The notes beneath the pieces are model-generated. The model was not told where the DNA came from. It saw only the letters and a list, made by a program, of their open reading frames with translations, and ran no database searches. Shown piece by piece: positions 8,746 through 17,800 of a stretch of 64,000 bases of DNA. The position numbers were made by a program, and so were the translations under genes. Within the stretch, counting starts at the first letter, position 1. Each line of letters starts with the position of its first letter. This DNA is from JBBRYB01 sp038238115. Lineage in GTDB: Bacteria > Actinomycetota > Actinomycetes > Propionibacteriales > Nocardioidaceae. The stretch is taken from NCBI GenBank assembly GCA_038238115.1, contig JBBRYB010000011.1, positions 1 through 64,000 of the forward strand. The letters are read 5' to 3'.

Positions 8746-9645
8746 TCAGCCGCACTCAGCGGCAGTGAACGTCCCGCCAGCGTTGACACAGTTCTTCACC
8801 ATGGACTTGAATCCCGCCATGTCCCAGGTGTTCCAGAAGTCGGCGTGGAGCGAGCGCCCGTCCGACGTGCCGGCCATCGAGTCGGACCCGAGTTTCAGGT
8901 CCGTGCCATTCCCGGTGTAGGCGTATTGGATCGTCTCGCGGAGCTGAATCATCTGGTGACTGAATCCGGATGGGCAGGTGTAGTTCTTCGTGCCGTTGGC
9001 GCGGATCTTGTAGGCCCAGTGCGCGTTGTCCGCGGTGTTTCCGACCTCAGACGTTGTGTGGTTGGGCAGCTTCCCATCCCAGCAGTTCGGGAACGTGACA
9101 TGCGCCGTCAGGGTATGACCGGGCTTCCCCGACTCGCCCAGGCATGAGGGGATCGAGGGCTGCGGACCAGTATTGGAGAACTGGCCACAGCTCCAGTCGT
9201 AGTCGCTCGCGACCAGTCGTGTGTCGGCAGGGATGACTTCACCGGGTCCGAAGTCTGCGCCACCGACGCCCGTGAATGGGCGGTAGTAGGCAGTGAAAGC
9301 CTGTACTTGGACGGGCGTACCGGAGAGCGTGGTGAGCTGCGGCGTCCAGTACCCGGCAGTGTCGGCGGGATTTTCGCAGTTCGTGCCCTTGCCCAGAAGA
9401 TCCGAATAATTCGCGGAGCTGCCTTTGGCGAGCCAGGAGTTATTGCCAAAGAACGTGTGGACGTGAACCATCGCCTTCGGCTCATTGTGGTGCACGATGG
9501 GGTCGACCGCCGCCGTACCGGTGGTCTGCTTGCACTTGATCTTGGACATCGCGGACGCTGAAGGAGCAGAAGCGATGCCCGTGGTCACTACTGCAAGTGC
9601 GAGGACAGCGAGCGCCGCCCTGCTGGTATGCCGCCGTACATTCAT
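8746..9645 (-). CDS. Secreted DUF1996 domain protein
   Basis: The ATG at 9645 is preceded by AGGAG at the right distance; a longer frame upstream has no ribosome site. Residues 1-31 form a signal peptide ending in A-S-A. The mature chain starts around a Cys and contains DPIVHHNEP followed by MVHVHTFFGN, the hallmark His-rich block of DUF1996, and later CPSGF and LHADFWNTWD. The family is common in fungi and actinobacteria, is extracellular, and has no settled function; the conserved His and Asp suggest a metal-dependent carbohydrate-related enzyme. The position in a surface-glycan region is consistent with that but does not prove it. Confidence 0.85.
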   Translation of the reverse strand: MNVRRHTSRAALAVLALAVVTTGIASAPSASAMSKIKCKQTTGTAAVDPIVHHNEPKAMVHVHTFFGNNSWLAKGSSANYSDLLGKGTNCENPADTAGYWTPQLTTLSGTPVQVQAFTAYYRPFTGVGGADFGPGEVIPADTRLVASDYDWSCGQFSNTGPQPSIPSCLGESGKPGHTLTAHVTFPNCWDGKLPNHTTSEVGNTADNAHWAYKIRANGTKNYTCPSGFSHQMIQLRETIQYAYTGNGTDLKLGSDSMAGTSDGRSLHADFWNTWDMAGFKSMVKNCVNAGGTFTAAECG

Positions 9646-10556
9646 AAGTTCTCCTGAAGGGGTTCGGTTCGTTCTGTTGCCTGTCAAGCAACGCTGGGTA
9701 ATCAGGTCACTACTCAACGTAACGACCGAAACGCCCGATTAGGGCGGAACATAGAAATTGGTCGGTTTTGCCATCGTCACGCACGCCCCCTGGGGCCGAA
9801 GTGCGCGTTGCGGTCGGCGCTCGACGGCTCCGCCCCCACGGGCGTCTGCCAGACCGGCCCAGCAGGACGCCGCCTTGCAGGCGGCGATCCACGGCGACGC
9901 GTCAGTCGCAGACACCGGTTCACCAAGCACCTTGCGAGCAGGAGGCTAGGCCGCGTTGGTTGGTCGTCGCCTCCTCACGCCGTGGTGGCGGCGTTCAACG
10001 GTCTCAACGGCGCCGGCTGGACTCCGCTCGGGAGGTGCCGGTCGAGTATGAGCAAGCCCATTACGCTGCCCTCACCACCGAGCCGCAACGCCGGATGAGC
10101 GCACAGAACGCGGGGCGCTTCAGAAACCGCCGCTTGATGCTGGTACGGGCAAACGGAAGGCATGACCCTGAGATCGAGGGGTGGGAGGCGGGCCGGGGTG
10201 GAGTCCAAGGCAACGCCGGGGACGTCAAGGCGCCATGGCACTGCGCATGAAGAAGGCGTTATCGGCGATTGCTGACGTCCGAGCACAACCAGGGCAAGCA
10301 CGCACGATGGAGGAATCGCGATAGCTCAACGGCGGCTGGCAGAGGTGACCGGCGTGGTTGGAAGGACCTGAGTCCAGCCGGCAACGTGACGAGACTCGCC
10401 CTCAGACCTACCGGCAAGGCACGACAAACGCTTCCAGCATCAGTTGCGGACGCATGCCGTTCCTGTCCGCAGACGGGCAGCGAGCTTGTGCGGATGGTGC
10501 TCCAGCCTTACGAGCACTACAAAATACCGGCGCCGTGGTCGGCTAGGGTACTTCCC
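9646..10556. other. Long intergenic stretch without a supported gene
   Basis: About 900 bases between the divergent DUF1996 gene and the fourth sulfotransferase. Several small frames are open in both directions, but they are Arg/Pro-rich, lack ribosome sites and show no recognisable family. The part next to 9740 is relatively A/T-rich and probably holds the DUF1996 promoter. The frame of the next gene stays open upstream to 10269, without homology-like features. Nothing else can be supported. Confidence 0.5.
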
Positions 10557-11552
10557 GTGGAAAAAGACCCGTCTTGGGGCGGTCAGATGAACTATAGGCA
10601 GCCGCCGGACCAGCTACCAGGGGATGAGCCGCCGGCACAGCGGTGGCGGCATAAGTTGGTGCGGCAGTGGCAATGGGCGCGTCGCGACGGTTTCGGCCGG
10701 TGGATCGAGGAGGACCAGCTCAACCCAGTTGATCGCGTGCGCAAGGCCCGAGAAAAGCAACGGTGGCGACGACACCATGGAGTTCTGCCTGGTGAAGCAG
10801 TACCCGTGTTCCTTGTCGGTGTCCAGCGCTCGGGAACCAATATGTTGGTTCGGGGCCTCGAGGCGGCCCCAGAGTTCGAGGTGCACAACGAGAACGATAG
10901 GACTGCCTTCAAGCGTTATCGACTGCGGTCCGAAGCCACCGTCGCCGACATCATCATGCGGAGTCGCCAGCGGTATGTCCTATTCAAGCCGTTGTGCGAC
11001 TCCCACCGGGTCGGCGAACTTCTCGACACCATGCCGGTCGCGCAGGCCGGGAGAGCCATCTGGGCCTATCGGGACGTGGACGGGCGGGTACGGTCGGCGA
11101 TCAGCAAGTTCGGCGACGTCAACCTTCGAGTGCTCAGCCAGATAGCACGGGGCGAGGGCCTGGCACGCTGGCAGGCGCAGCGAATCTCCCGTGAGAACCT
11201 GGCACTCATGAGAGAGTTTGACTATGCGACGATGAGCCCCGAGACCGCAGCGGCGTTGTTCTGGTACATCCGCAATTGTCTCTACTTCGAGATGGAACTC
11301 GATAAGCGACCCGATACATTCTTGTCTTCTTACGACTTGCTTATCGCTCAACCCGAGCAGATGATGAAGGGGCTCTGTGCGTTTTTGGGTTTCCCATATT
11401 ACTCCGGCTTGACGAGACATATCGAACAGAGGTCCAACAGTCGCAAGCCCCTGCTAGATATCGATCCAGTAGTCCGGAGTCTCTGCGATCTTCTCACCGA
11501 ACGGCTCGACGCGAACGCCCGCGTGCAGGTCGAGCAGTGGGCCACCGAGTGA
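10557..11552 (+). CDS. Sulfotransferase family protein 4
   Basis: A PAPS-binding loop VFLVGVQRSGTNMLVRGLE lies about 80 residues from the start, followed by FEVHNENDRTAF and a helical region. AIWAYRDVDGRVRSAI is the likely 3'-phosphate motif and DTFLSSYDLLIAQPEQMM the C-terminal core. Two starts are possible: GTG at 10557 or ATG at 10587 (GGGGCGG upstream). The frame extends further upstream, but that part looks non-coding. The protein lacks a signal peptide. It is separated from the main sulfotransferase run by the antiporter and the DUF1996 gene, yet fits the same sulfation theme. Confidence 0.83.
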   Translation: MEKDPSWGGQMNYRQPPDQLPGDEPPAQRWRHKLVRQWQWARRDGFGRWIEEDQLNPVDRVRKAREKQRWRRHHGVLPGEAVPVFLVGVQRSGTNMLVRGLEAAPEFEVHNENDRTAFKRYRLRSEATVADIIMRSRQRYVLFKPLCDSHRVGELLDTMPVAQAGRAIWAYRDVDGRVRSAISKFGDVNLRVLSQIARGEGLARWQAQRISRENLALMREFDYATMSPETAAALFWYIRNCLYFEMELDKRPDTFLSSYDLLIAQPEQMMKGLCAFLGFPYYSGLTRHIEQRSNSRKPLLDIDPVVRSLCDLLTERLDANARVQVEQWATE

Positions 11553-11617
11553 CGACCGAGACGAATGTTCGCCGTGGCTGCTCACGACGAATGAGCTATC
11601 CGGGGCCGCCGATCACC

Positions 11618-13081
11618 TCACGAGCGGACGGGCGGTGACGTGTCAACGGTGGCATATTCTGGGTCCTTCGCTGGTGAGCGCGCGATATAGCCCGCGGCGG
11701 CCACGAAGGCCATCAGGTACCACAGAGCCACACTATTCGTGATCACGTTGGATGCCGCGCTTTCCACGATGCAAGCAACCACACACGCCAGCGCGCCGGT
11801 TGCGACGGCATGATCGAACGTGCCACGCACGCATCGGCGAAGGGCACTCCGGCAGAGTCCAACGAGGGAGGCGAGAACGCCGATGTACAGCACAAGGCCG
11901 ACGAGCCCCGTCTCGACGTATGCGCGAAGGAAGTCATTGTGCGGCTGCTTGGCGGCGTCCGTCTCGTATGAGGTCGCGCCTACGCCGATTCCGGTAACCG
12001 GGTTGGAGTTCGCGAGTGGCAACACGTCAGCCCAGTAGCCGAAGCGCCACGCCAGGGTGTTCCCTGACGGTGAGCCGTCAACCCCTTGGGTCTGTACGGT
12101 GCCGAACCGTGACACCAGCCCAGGGGAAGCCAAGACTGCGAGCATCGCCACGACCGCGAAGCCGACGAGTAGGGTCCCTCGCCGCGCGAGCGCACCGATC
12201 ACGATAAGTCCGATGATGGCAGCAATGATTGCGGTCAGCGTGAGGGTTTGTACGAGGAAAATGCCAGCAATGCCGAGCAGAACCCGCAATGCAATTTTCG
12301 GACCGCCCTTGACGTGCGGGTAGACGGCTACGCCGAAAACAATCATAAACGTCAAATACCGGGCGTAGGAGTTCGACTGGCTGAACGTTCCTAGGAGGCG
12401 AGTGAAACCGGATTTCTCTTCTGTTGCGGGGTGGCCGATGGCGAGGCCATAGAGGGTATAACCCAGCGGGATGAGCATCGATGCGTACGCCGCGAACAGC
12501 ACCCGCATCATCATCCGCCGGTCGACAATCAGTTGTTCGAGGACCACGAACATCATGATGACGGCCATAATACGCAGGGACTCAGTCGCACCCTCCTTGA
12601 TGTGCTGAGAGCCCGCTAGGCTGAGCAAAGCAGCGAGCCAAAAAGCCACCAGCCACCCCGCTGCCCGGGATGCCTTCACGTAGCTCCCCGAGTAGTATCT
12701 CATGGCAAGCCAGAGGATCGAGGCGAGCAGAAAGAGCACGCCGAATAGGCTCGACGGGTTGATCCCACTATCCAAAGTGGCGCTGCCGGTCGAAGCGCCA
12801 GCCGACGATGAGGTGAACGCGAGTGCATCGATACTGGCGCGGACGCCCAGGAGAAGCAGGACGAACCCGCCGAACCGGGTGCAGGCAAGAATGGCCAGAG
12901 CGAGCCCCAGCACCGCTGCCACGGGAAGGACCACCATCATCTTGTTGCCATCGGCTACGGACAGCCCGCTCACGACCGCCGCGCCGATCACCAGACCGGC
13001 TAGCCCGATCTGGAGCAGGCGTGTCCCCACGCCGACAACTTCCGCGTCCAATGTTGAGTTTGCGACCTCAGGCAAAATCAT
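11618..13081 (-). CDS. O-antigen ligase / Wzy-type polymerase family membrane protein
   Basis: A 487-aa polytopic membrane protein with roughly 12 hydrophobic segments. A large extracytoplasmic loop precedes the Wzy_C signature PHNDFLRAYVETGLVGLVLY near residue 375. The ATG at 13081 has AGAGGGA just upstream. Members polymerise or ligate undecaprenyl-linked oligosaccharides at the outer face of the membrane. In an actinobacterium this would polymerise an exopolysaccharide or cell-wall glycan rather than LPS. It is the strongest sign that the sulfotransferases next to it modify a glycan. Confidence 0.87.
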   Translation of the reverse strand: MILPEVANSTLDAEVVGVGTRLLQIGLAGLVIGAAVVSGLSVADGNKMMVVLPVAAVLGLALAILACTRFGGFVLLLLGVRASIDALAFTSSSAGASTGSATLDSGINPSSLFGVLFLLASILWLAMRYYSGSYVKASRAAGWLVAFWLAALLSLAGSQHIKEGATESLRIMAVIMMFVVLEQLIVDRRMMMRVLFAAYASMLIPLGYTLYGLAIGHPATEEKSGFTRLLGTFSQSNSYARYLTFMIVFGVAVYPHVKGGPKIALRVLLGIAGIFLVQTLTLTAIIAAIIGLIVIGALARRGTLLVGFAVVAMLAVLASPGLVSRFGTVQTQGVDGSPSGNTLAWRFGYWADVLPLANSNPVTGIGVGATSYETDAAKQPHNDFLRAYVETGLVGLVLYIGVLASLVGLCRSALRRCVRGTFDHAVATGALACVVACIVESAASNVITNSVALWYLMAFVAAAGYIARSPAKDPEYATVDTSPPVRS

Positions 13082-13734
13082 GTCCCTCTGTGTGTACTTT
13101 CGATACCAAGGTAATGGTGCAAGCCGACACGGCCAAGGCTACGTCAGCGGGCGGTTGCTCAGCTGGAGGCGACAAAATGAGTTTGTTGTTTCATGGTTGA
13201 CTCTCGGGAAATCCCCTCCGACGTGGCGGCGGGCGGCGTCGTTGTCCAGAAGTTGCTCGCCGGCTGCGGGGCACCGAAAGATCGGTCACTGCGGTGAAGC
13301 TGCCGGTCATGTGAACGCGCCCGCTGGCGGGGTCCGTCACGACCGCCGAGACGCGGCCGTTCACACCCCAGGTCGCCCGAAGGGCGCCGGCGATCGTACC
13401 CCCGGCTGCGGTGGTGGCGGGCGGCGCGGCTCCACACACGAACACCACCGCACAGCCAACAGGTTGAGGTGGGTCGTGCGGCGGCCAGGCGAAGGAGGAA
13501 CTGCATCAGACCTCAAGCGGTTAGGTGGGCGAAGGCCTTACAATGTATGCTACGACCAAATATTACACAGCATCTGCGCATAGATCGTACTGAGTATATA
13601 CGAACCCGGCATAGATCTGAATCAGGGACGTACGGGCCTCTCCCACACTACCCGCGCCGACGTGTTTGCTCGGTGGCGCCGTCGGGTCCGGACCGTATGC
13701 ACACACAGTATTGGTATGGTGACAGCCTGACAGT
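13082..13734. other. Intergenic region with an A/T-rich island and a decayed fragment
   Basis: About 650 bases between divergent genes. The segment 13540-13615 is clearly A/T-richer than its surroundings and contains several TATA-like hexamers, so it may hold the rightward promoter. On the minus strand 13210-13448 a possible secreted beta-propeller remnant is listed separately. No intact gene is supported. Confidence 0.45.
13210..13448 (-). pseudogene. Possible remnant of a secreted beta-propeller protein
   Basis: The minus-strand translation reads WGVNGRVSAVVTDPASGRVH followed by MTGSFTAVTD and VPRSRRA. This resembles one blade of actinobacterial extracellular repeat proteins (pattern VxALAVDPxSGRVYVGGSFTxV, then xRxRLA). 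Only about one blade is present, the rest is low-complexity Arg/Pro, and there is no ribosome site, so I read it as a gene relic. The call depends on pattern memory alone. Confidence 0.35.
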
Positions 13735-14478
13735 ATGGGAGCCATGACACACCGACCGATGAGGCAGCGCACATTACGACGACTGACCGCAATGCGTCGG
13801 ACGCGGCCCGGCGAGGATGCCATCGACATTCTCCGGCTCATCAGTCCGCTGCGTTACGACGTCATGATCAGAGCACAATTCCTTGCGGAGTTGCGCAACC
13901 GCAAGGTCTCCGAGCCACCAACTGAGCTGCCGGACTTCGCCTTAGACCACCCGTACTTTACGTGGTTCAAGCACGTCGAGTCCGCCCGGTTCTTCCCAAA
14001 ACTACTGGACGATCCGGATCATCTGCTGGAACGTTATCGCGCGAGGGTTTCACGTGCCGTTGCAACGCTTCGCTCATTTGAAAGCGTTGGCTTCGATCCC
14101 CGTCACCCCGTGACCATGTCTGAGACTCCGGGTGGAGCAGTGACCGATTCCGGAACGGCGGTCAGCAATACCTTGCACATCAGGGACGGTTGCCATCGGC
14201 TAGCGCTCCTGCTGATCAACGGTCTACGGGTGGAGCCCGAGATGTACCGTTCGGGCCTGCGCCGTGGCCCCGTCCTCGACAATACGGCACTGCTACTGCG
14301 ACATATGGACATCCCAGACGACGACTACGCCCGATTTCTCTCCCGTGGTTTCTCGCCGCGGGAGTATTCGTCGGTCTCGGACCTACGAGACATGGTGGCG
14401 GGGGAGACGCCGGAGCGATTGACGGAGTTCAACGAGATCGTGGGCGCCCATAACCGGGCGAGGTATAGTGCCCGCTGA
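13735..14478 (+). CDS. Unknown protein with a ParB-like DGxHR motif
   Basis: About 245 aa, soluble, Arg-rich N-terminus. The segment NTLHIRDGCHRLALLLINGL around residue 155 has the DGxHRL pattern of ParB/sulfiredoxin-like folds, and the rest is not recognised. Starts at 13735 or 13744 are possible; GGGAG overlaps this stretch and a TATGGT hexamer about 20 bases upstream would allow a leaderless message. It is followed after 50 bases by the glycosidase lipoprotein gene, possibly in one transcript. A nucleotide- or phosphate-binding role in surface glycan formation is inference. Confidence 0.65.
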   Translation: MGAMTHRPMRQRTLRRLTAMRRTRPGEDAIDILRLISPLRYDVMIRAQFLAELRNRKVSEPPTELPDFALDHPYFTWFKHVESARFFPKLLDDPDHLLERYRARVSRAVATLRSFESVGFDPRHPVTMSETPGGAVTDSGTAVSNTLHIRDGCHRLALLLINGLRVEPEMYRSGLRRGPVLDNTALLLRHMDIPDDDYARFLSRGFSPREYSSVSDLRDMVAGETPERLTEFNEIVGAHNRARYSAR

Positions 14479-14531
14479 TCTCTCGTTCGGGCGAGTGACG
14501 TGCCGTACGACGGCGTCCTGAGAGGAGAATG

Positions 14532-16013
14532 GTGACCTACGATCCCTGCGCCGGGAGGCGAGCGAGAGGAATCTCGCGATACAGGCATCGCCGGTCACGG
14601 ACGATGGCTGCTGCCGCACTCATGACAGCGGTGTTGACCAGCTGTTCCAGCACCCCACAGTTCTGCACGAGCCCTGTCATCAGCGCTCCCGCGGTGGCGG
14701 CCGCGGCATCAAGCCCGGCCTTGGGCACCAAGACGGATTGGAGTCGGCTGGGCGTCATGAAGCAGTACCTCCAGTCACTCGGTGGCGGTGTCACCTTTTA
14801 CGAGGTGGCCTGGTGCGACGTCGAGAAGCAGCCTGGTCTCCTGGACTGGAGCAATCCCGACACGGTCATCAACCAGGCACAGAGTGTCGGATTCACAACC
14901 ATGATCAAAATCAGAGTGGGACAGTGCAACTGGATCACCGGGAAACCTCCTAAGTACTTGCGAGGTAAACAGCAGAAGACTGAATCCTCCATGCCCAAAG
15001 ACCTGCATGCCTACACGACCTTCGTCAAACAGGTAGTGCAACGCTACTCGGGACAGGGGGTCAAAGAGTACGCCGTAGAGAACGAGGTTAATTCGGCCAG
15101 TTTTTGGGACGGTACCCCCGAAGAATATAGCCGGCTGGTCACTGTGGCCGCGAGGGCTATCCATAACGTCGATCCGCAAGTCAAGGTGGTGGACGGCGGG
15201 ATCAGCAGCACAGCCTCCGGATATGGTGTGGCAGAGCGACTTCTACAACTCGGCAGAACCCAGACGGCGATTGACTCGTATAACCAGTACTTCTCCAGGA
15301 GGATCGGCACTCGCGGAGAGCAGATTGTTTCTGTCGACAATGAGGTGCAGCTGCGTCACGCACTAGACTCTGAACAGGGGAAACGGAATCTTGAGTTTCT
15401 GAAGGCCACGAATCACCTGGTCGCGGCCCACGTCGTCGATGTTCGACAGGTGCACTTCTATGAGGACTGGTCAGCATTACCCGCTCTCCTGGATTATCTG
15501 GACGCCGTGACTCCCGCCGGCACGCCGCTCGAGATGTGGGAGCTCGGGTCCTTTCTAGGTACTTCGCAACTTAGCGAAGCACAACGTAACGCGGACCTGG
15601 TCAAGGCGATAGCCATAGCGCTGAGTGTTGGTGTGTCCAAGGTGATCTGGTTGCCCCTCAATGTGGATCCGGCAAGCGGCGATGACCGGCTGTACGGCCT
15701 GCTCAGCGCCCGCGGAACGATGCAAGCGGCGTCTGTAGCGTTCGCTGCGCTGAGTCATGCGGCCAGAGGCGGAACGCCGGTGGCAATCAAGGACAGCGGA
15801 ATAGTCGGCTTAGCCTTTGACAAGGGCAGTCACAGCACCGCGTTCATCTGGTCAGACTGCGCGCCGGTGCCAGTATCGCTTCCTTCGGGTAGTCGAATCG
15901 GTACACCTGGCACGACGGGTACGACCAGGCGTGAACACACGGTGGTGGGCACGGATCCCGTCCAGATGGAGCTTCCGATGCCAGCCGAGAGATTTCTGCG
16001 TACGCTCCCGTGA
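14532..16013 (+). CDS. Lipoprotein glycoside hydrolase (clan GH-A fold)
   Basis: About 494 aa. After a twin-Arg-rich basic N-terminus and a hydrophobic stretch, LMTAVLTSC forms a lipobox with Cys at about residue 39, so it should be anchored outside the membrane. YAVENEVNS near residue 185 holds the acid/base Glu of clan GH-A (Asn-Glu pair), and LEMWELGSF near residue 338 holds the likely nucleophile Glu. The spacing of about 150 residues suits a TIM barrel like GH5, GH39 or GH42. GAGGAGA lies directly before ATG 14529 and 4 bases before GTG 14532, which is preferred. It probably trims an extracellular polysaccharide, perhaps the sulfated one inferred here. Exact substrate unknown. Confidence 0.78.
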   Translation: MTYDPCAGRRARGISRYRHRRSRTMAAAALMTAVLTSCSSTPQFCTSPVISAPAVAAAASSPALGTKTDWSRLGVMKQYLQSLGGGVTFYEVAWCDVEKQPGLLDWSNPDTVINQAQSVGFTTMIKIRVGQCNWITGKPPKYLRGKQQKTESSMPKDLHAYTTFVKQVVQRYSGQGVKEYAVENEVNSASFWDGTPEEYSRLVTVAARAIHNVDPQVKVVDGGISSTASGYGVAERLLQLGRTQTAIDSYNQYFSRRIGTRGEQIVSVDNEVQLRHALDSEQGKRNLEFLKATNHLVAAHVVDVRQVHFYEDWSALPALLDYLDAVTPAGTPLEMWELGSFLGTSQLSEAQRNADLVKAIAIALSVGVSKVIWLPLNVDPASGDDRLYGLLSARGTMQAASVAFAALSHAARGGTPVAIKDSGIVGLAFDKGSHSTAFIWSDCAPVPVSLPSGSRIGTPGTTGTTRREHTVVGTDPVQMELPMPAERFLRTLP

Positions 16014-16070
16014 TGGGACTGGACCGCCGATGTGGAACTGACGTGCCGCAACGATGTCACCCGTCACTCG

Positions 16071-16844
16071 TCAGATGTACCCCAGCTGTCTGAGGGTCGA
16101 ACGTGACGTGAGCCAGATGAGAACTCGCATGACGGGATCGAGTTCGCGACGGTAGGAGCCGATCCTCGAACGGTAGACAGCAGCATCAGTGTTGGCGCTC
16201 GCCTGACGGGAAGACAGTTGAGCGTTGTACCGGTCCGGGACATCGTGTGGCTGCTTGTCGAACTGCAGGATCTGAGGCTCCCAGTCCTCTCCAAGGAACT
16301 CCAAAAGCCCCCGCAATGTGGTCTCAGAATCGGCGACCAGTTGGTCGTACCGCACTTCGTAGTACCGCCCAGCCGCCAGACCGGCTGCGGACTCCCGAGC
16401 AGCAGCGATGTATCGGGGCCATTTTATGGCAGATGTGACGCATGACCGGTAACCGAATCGCCTTCGATGCGAGACAGCGACGTCTCGACCGTCTCGGATG
16501 ACATGCACGAACTGAGCGTCGGGAAAAAGGTGAGCAATAAAGTCCATGTGCAAAGCGTAAAGGGGTGTCTTATCGGCCCACCGCTCCTTCCCCCGACTCA
16601 GCGCATAGTCGTGGTGGATGCCGCCGAAAAACGCCGCGATACGCTCCAACCAAATCTCTTGATCGAAGCCGAAGCGAGCAAGCCGAGTCCAGTCCCTGGT
16701 TACTATTCTCTCCATGTCGGCCAAGAAGCGAGTTTCCGGACCACAGCTGATGTGTGAATGCGAATCGAGGATGAGACGCAAAACGGTAGTGCCCGAACGT
16801 TGACAGCCGACGATAAAGATGGGTGCGCCAGGTGGTGGGGTCAT
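16071..16844 (-). CDS. Sulfotransferase family protein 5
   Basis: A compact 257-aa PAPS-dependent sulfotransferase. The N-terminus IFIVGCQRSGTTVLRLILD is the 5'-phosphosulfate loop and FVHVIRDGRDVAVSHRRRFG the 3'-phosphate motif. WADKTPLYALHMDFI matches the Sulfotransfer_3 group, whose bacterial members often act on glycans or glycolipids. GGAAGGA is placed well before the ATG at 16844. It faces the glycosidase gene convergently, only 57 bases apart. It is the best-conserved of the five copies. Confidence 0.9.
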   Translation of the reverse strand: MTPPPGAPIFIVGCQRSGTTVLRLILDSHSHISCGPETRFLADMERIVTRDWTRLARFGFDQEIWLERIAAFFGGIHHDYALSRGKERWADKTPLYALHMDFIAHLFPDAQFVHVIRDGRDVAVSHRRRFGYRSCVTSAIKWPRYIAAARESAAGLAAGRYYEVRYDQLVADSETTLRGLLEFLGEDWEPQILQFDKQPHDVPDRYNAQLSSRQASANTDAAVYRSRIGSYRRELDPVMRVLIWLTSRSTLRQLGYI

Positions 16845-17447
16845 ACGGTATCCTTCCGCTGGCTGAAATCGGACATCAAGCCGGCACCACAGTGCGGGCC
16901 GCGGATGACAACCGTCGAAGTTCCAGGGCCCCGATCAAAGTGCTGTCGGGCAGTCTACGGCCGGCGCGTTCACGCCGAAGGCAATTATAGAGACATCGAC
17001 GCCGTGGCCCCGGCGCAGTCCCCGCCGGGTGCCGCTCTCTGCCGATCTGTCCGGCGGGGGATGTTCGGTAGGGCGCAGTCCTGCTGATACTTGTCTGGCA
17101 TTTGCTGAAGTCCTTGTCGTTTTGGGCCACTCACCAGAACGTACTGCCCGGTTTCGCGTCGAGGCGGCGCAGCCAAGCACCGCTGGACCCGATGGTCCAG
17201 GTGGCTACCCTTGCGCGCGAAGTGCGCGGTGCCCTGGAGGGCCGGCCGTCCCGTCATCCGGCTGCGGCGGCCGAGCCACCAGCGTGACCCTGCTGGGCCG
17301 CCCCGGGCATACGAGCGGGGGACGCTGTCAGACCCTCCGCGCTCCTCGCCGAACTTCGCTGGTGCCCGTGCCTGACCTCAGACACCCAGAGTCAGGCGGT
17401 ATCTTTGGGCTCAAAGGCATAAGAGACCCGCCGTGGAGGGAAGCCCG
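16845..17447. other. Intergenic stretch without a supported gene
   Basis: Roughly 600 bases marking the edge of the accessory sulfation region. Open frames on both strands (for example 17029-17451) have Arg/Pro/Gly-rich translations with no recognisable domain. Only the last 15 bases can be interpreted: GGAGGG at 17435 is the ribosome site of the next gene. Confidence 0.5.
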
Positions 17448-17755
17448 GTGACTGGCCAAGCTTCGGGGGGTCAAGCTCCGGGCTATACCGGCGACAAGGA
17501 CGCCGTGTTGAAACGGCTACGCCGTATCGAGGGCAGGTGCGCGGCCTCCAGCGCATGGTCGACAACGACAGTTACTGCATCGACATCCTGACCAAGGTTT
17601 CCGCTGTGACGCGGGCGCTCGAGTCGACGGCGTTGTCTCTGCTTGATGACCACCTCGCGCACTGCGTCAGCGAAGCGATCCAGGCGGGAGGCGAGGACGC
17701 CGAGACGAAGATCCACGAGGCGTCGGCGGCCATCGCCAGGTTGGTTCGCTCGTGA
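17448..17755 (+). pseudogene. CsoR/FrmR-family metal-sensing repressor gene with a one-base deletion
   Basis: From the GTG at 17448 (GGAGGG 7 bases upstream) the frame reads up to KRLRRIEG, the normal start of DUF156/CsoR repressors. It then leaves the family at about 17534. One missing C between 17534 and 17535 would restore EGQVRGLQRM, and the family continues in the other frame as VDNDSYCIDILTKVSAVTRA and LLDDHLAHCVSEAI to a stop at 17755. The Cys in SYCID and the His and Cys of HLAHC match the metal-site pattern of CsoR. Restored length is 102 aa. Either a real inactivating mutation or a sequencing error. Confidence 0.85.
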
Positions 17756-17800
17756 CCGCGGCCTCACTCGAGGCGGGCCAGTCCTGGAAACTATGCCGGG

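Noticed and set aside
9740..10268. Several small overlapping frames near 9.7-10.3 kb
   Set aside because: Arg/Pro-rich, no ribosome sites, no homology-like patterns; region treated as intergenic.
12702..13583. A 293-codon plus-strand frame opposite the polymerase gene
   Set aside because: Ser/Pro/Arg-rich translation that changes character past the gene end; explained by the minus-strand membrane protein gene.
17761..17774. Small hairpin GCCTCACTCGAGGC between the csoR remnant and the regulator gene
   Set aside because: Only 5-bp arms with no T-run; too weak to be called a terminator.
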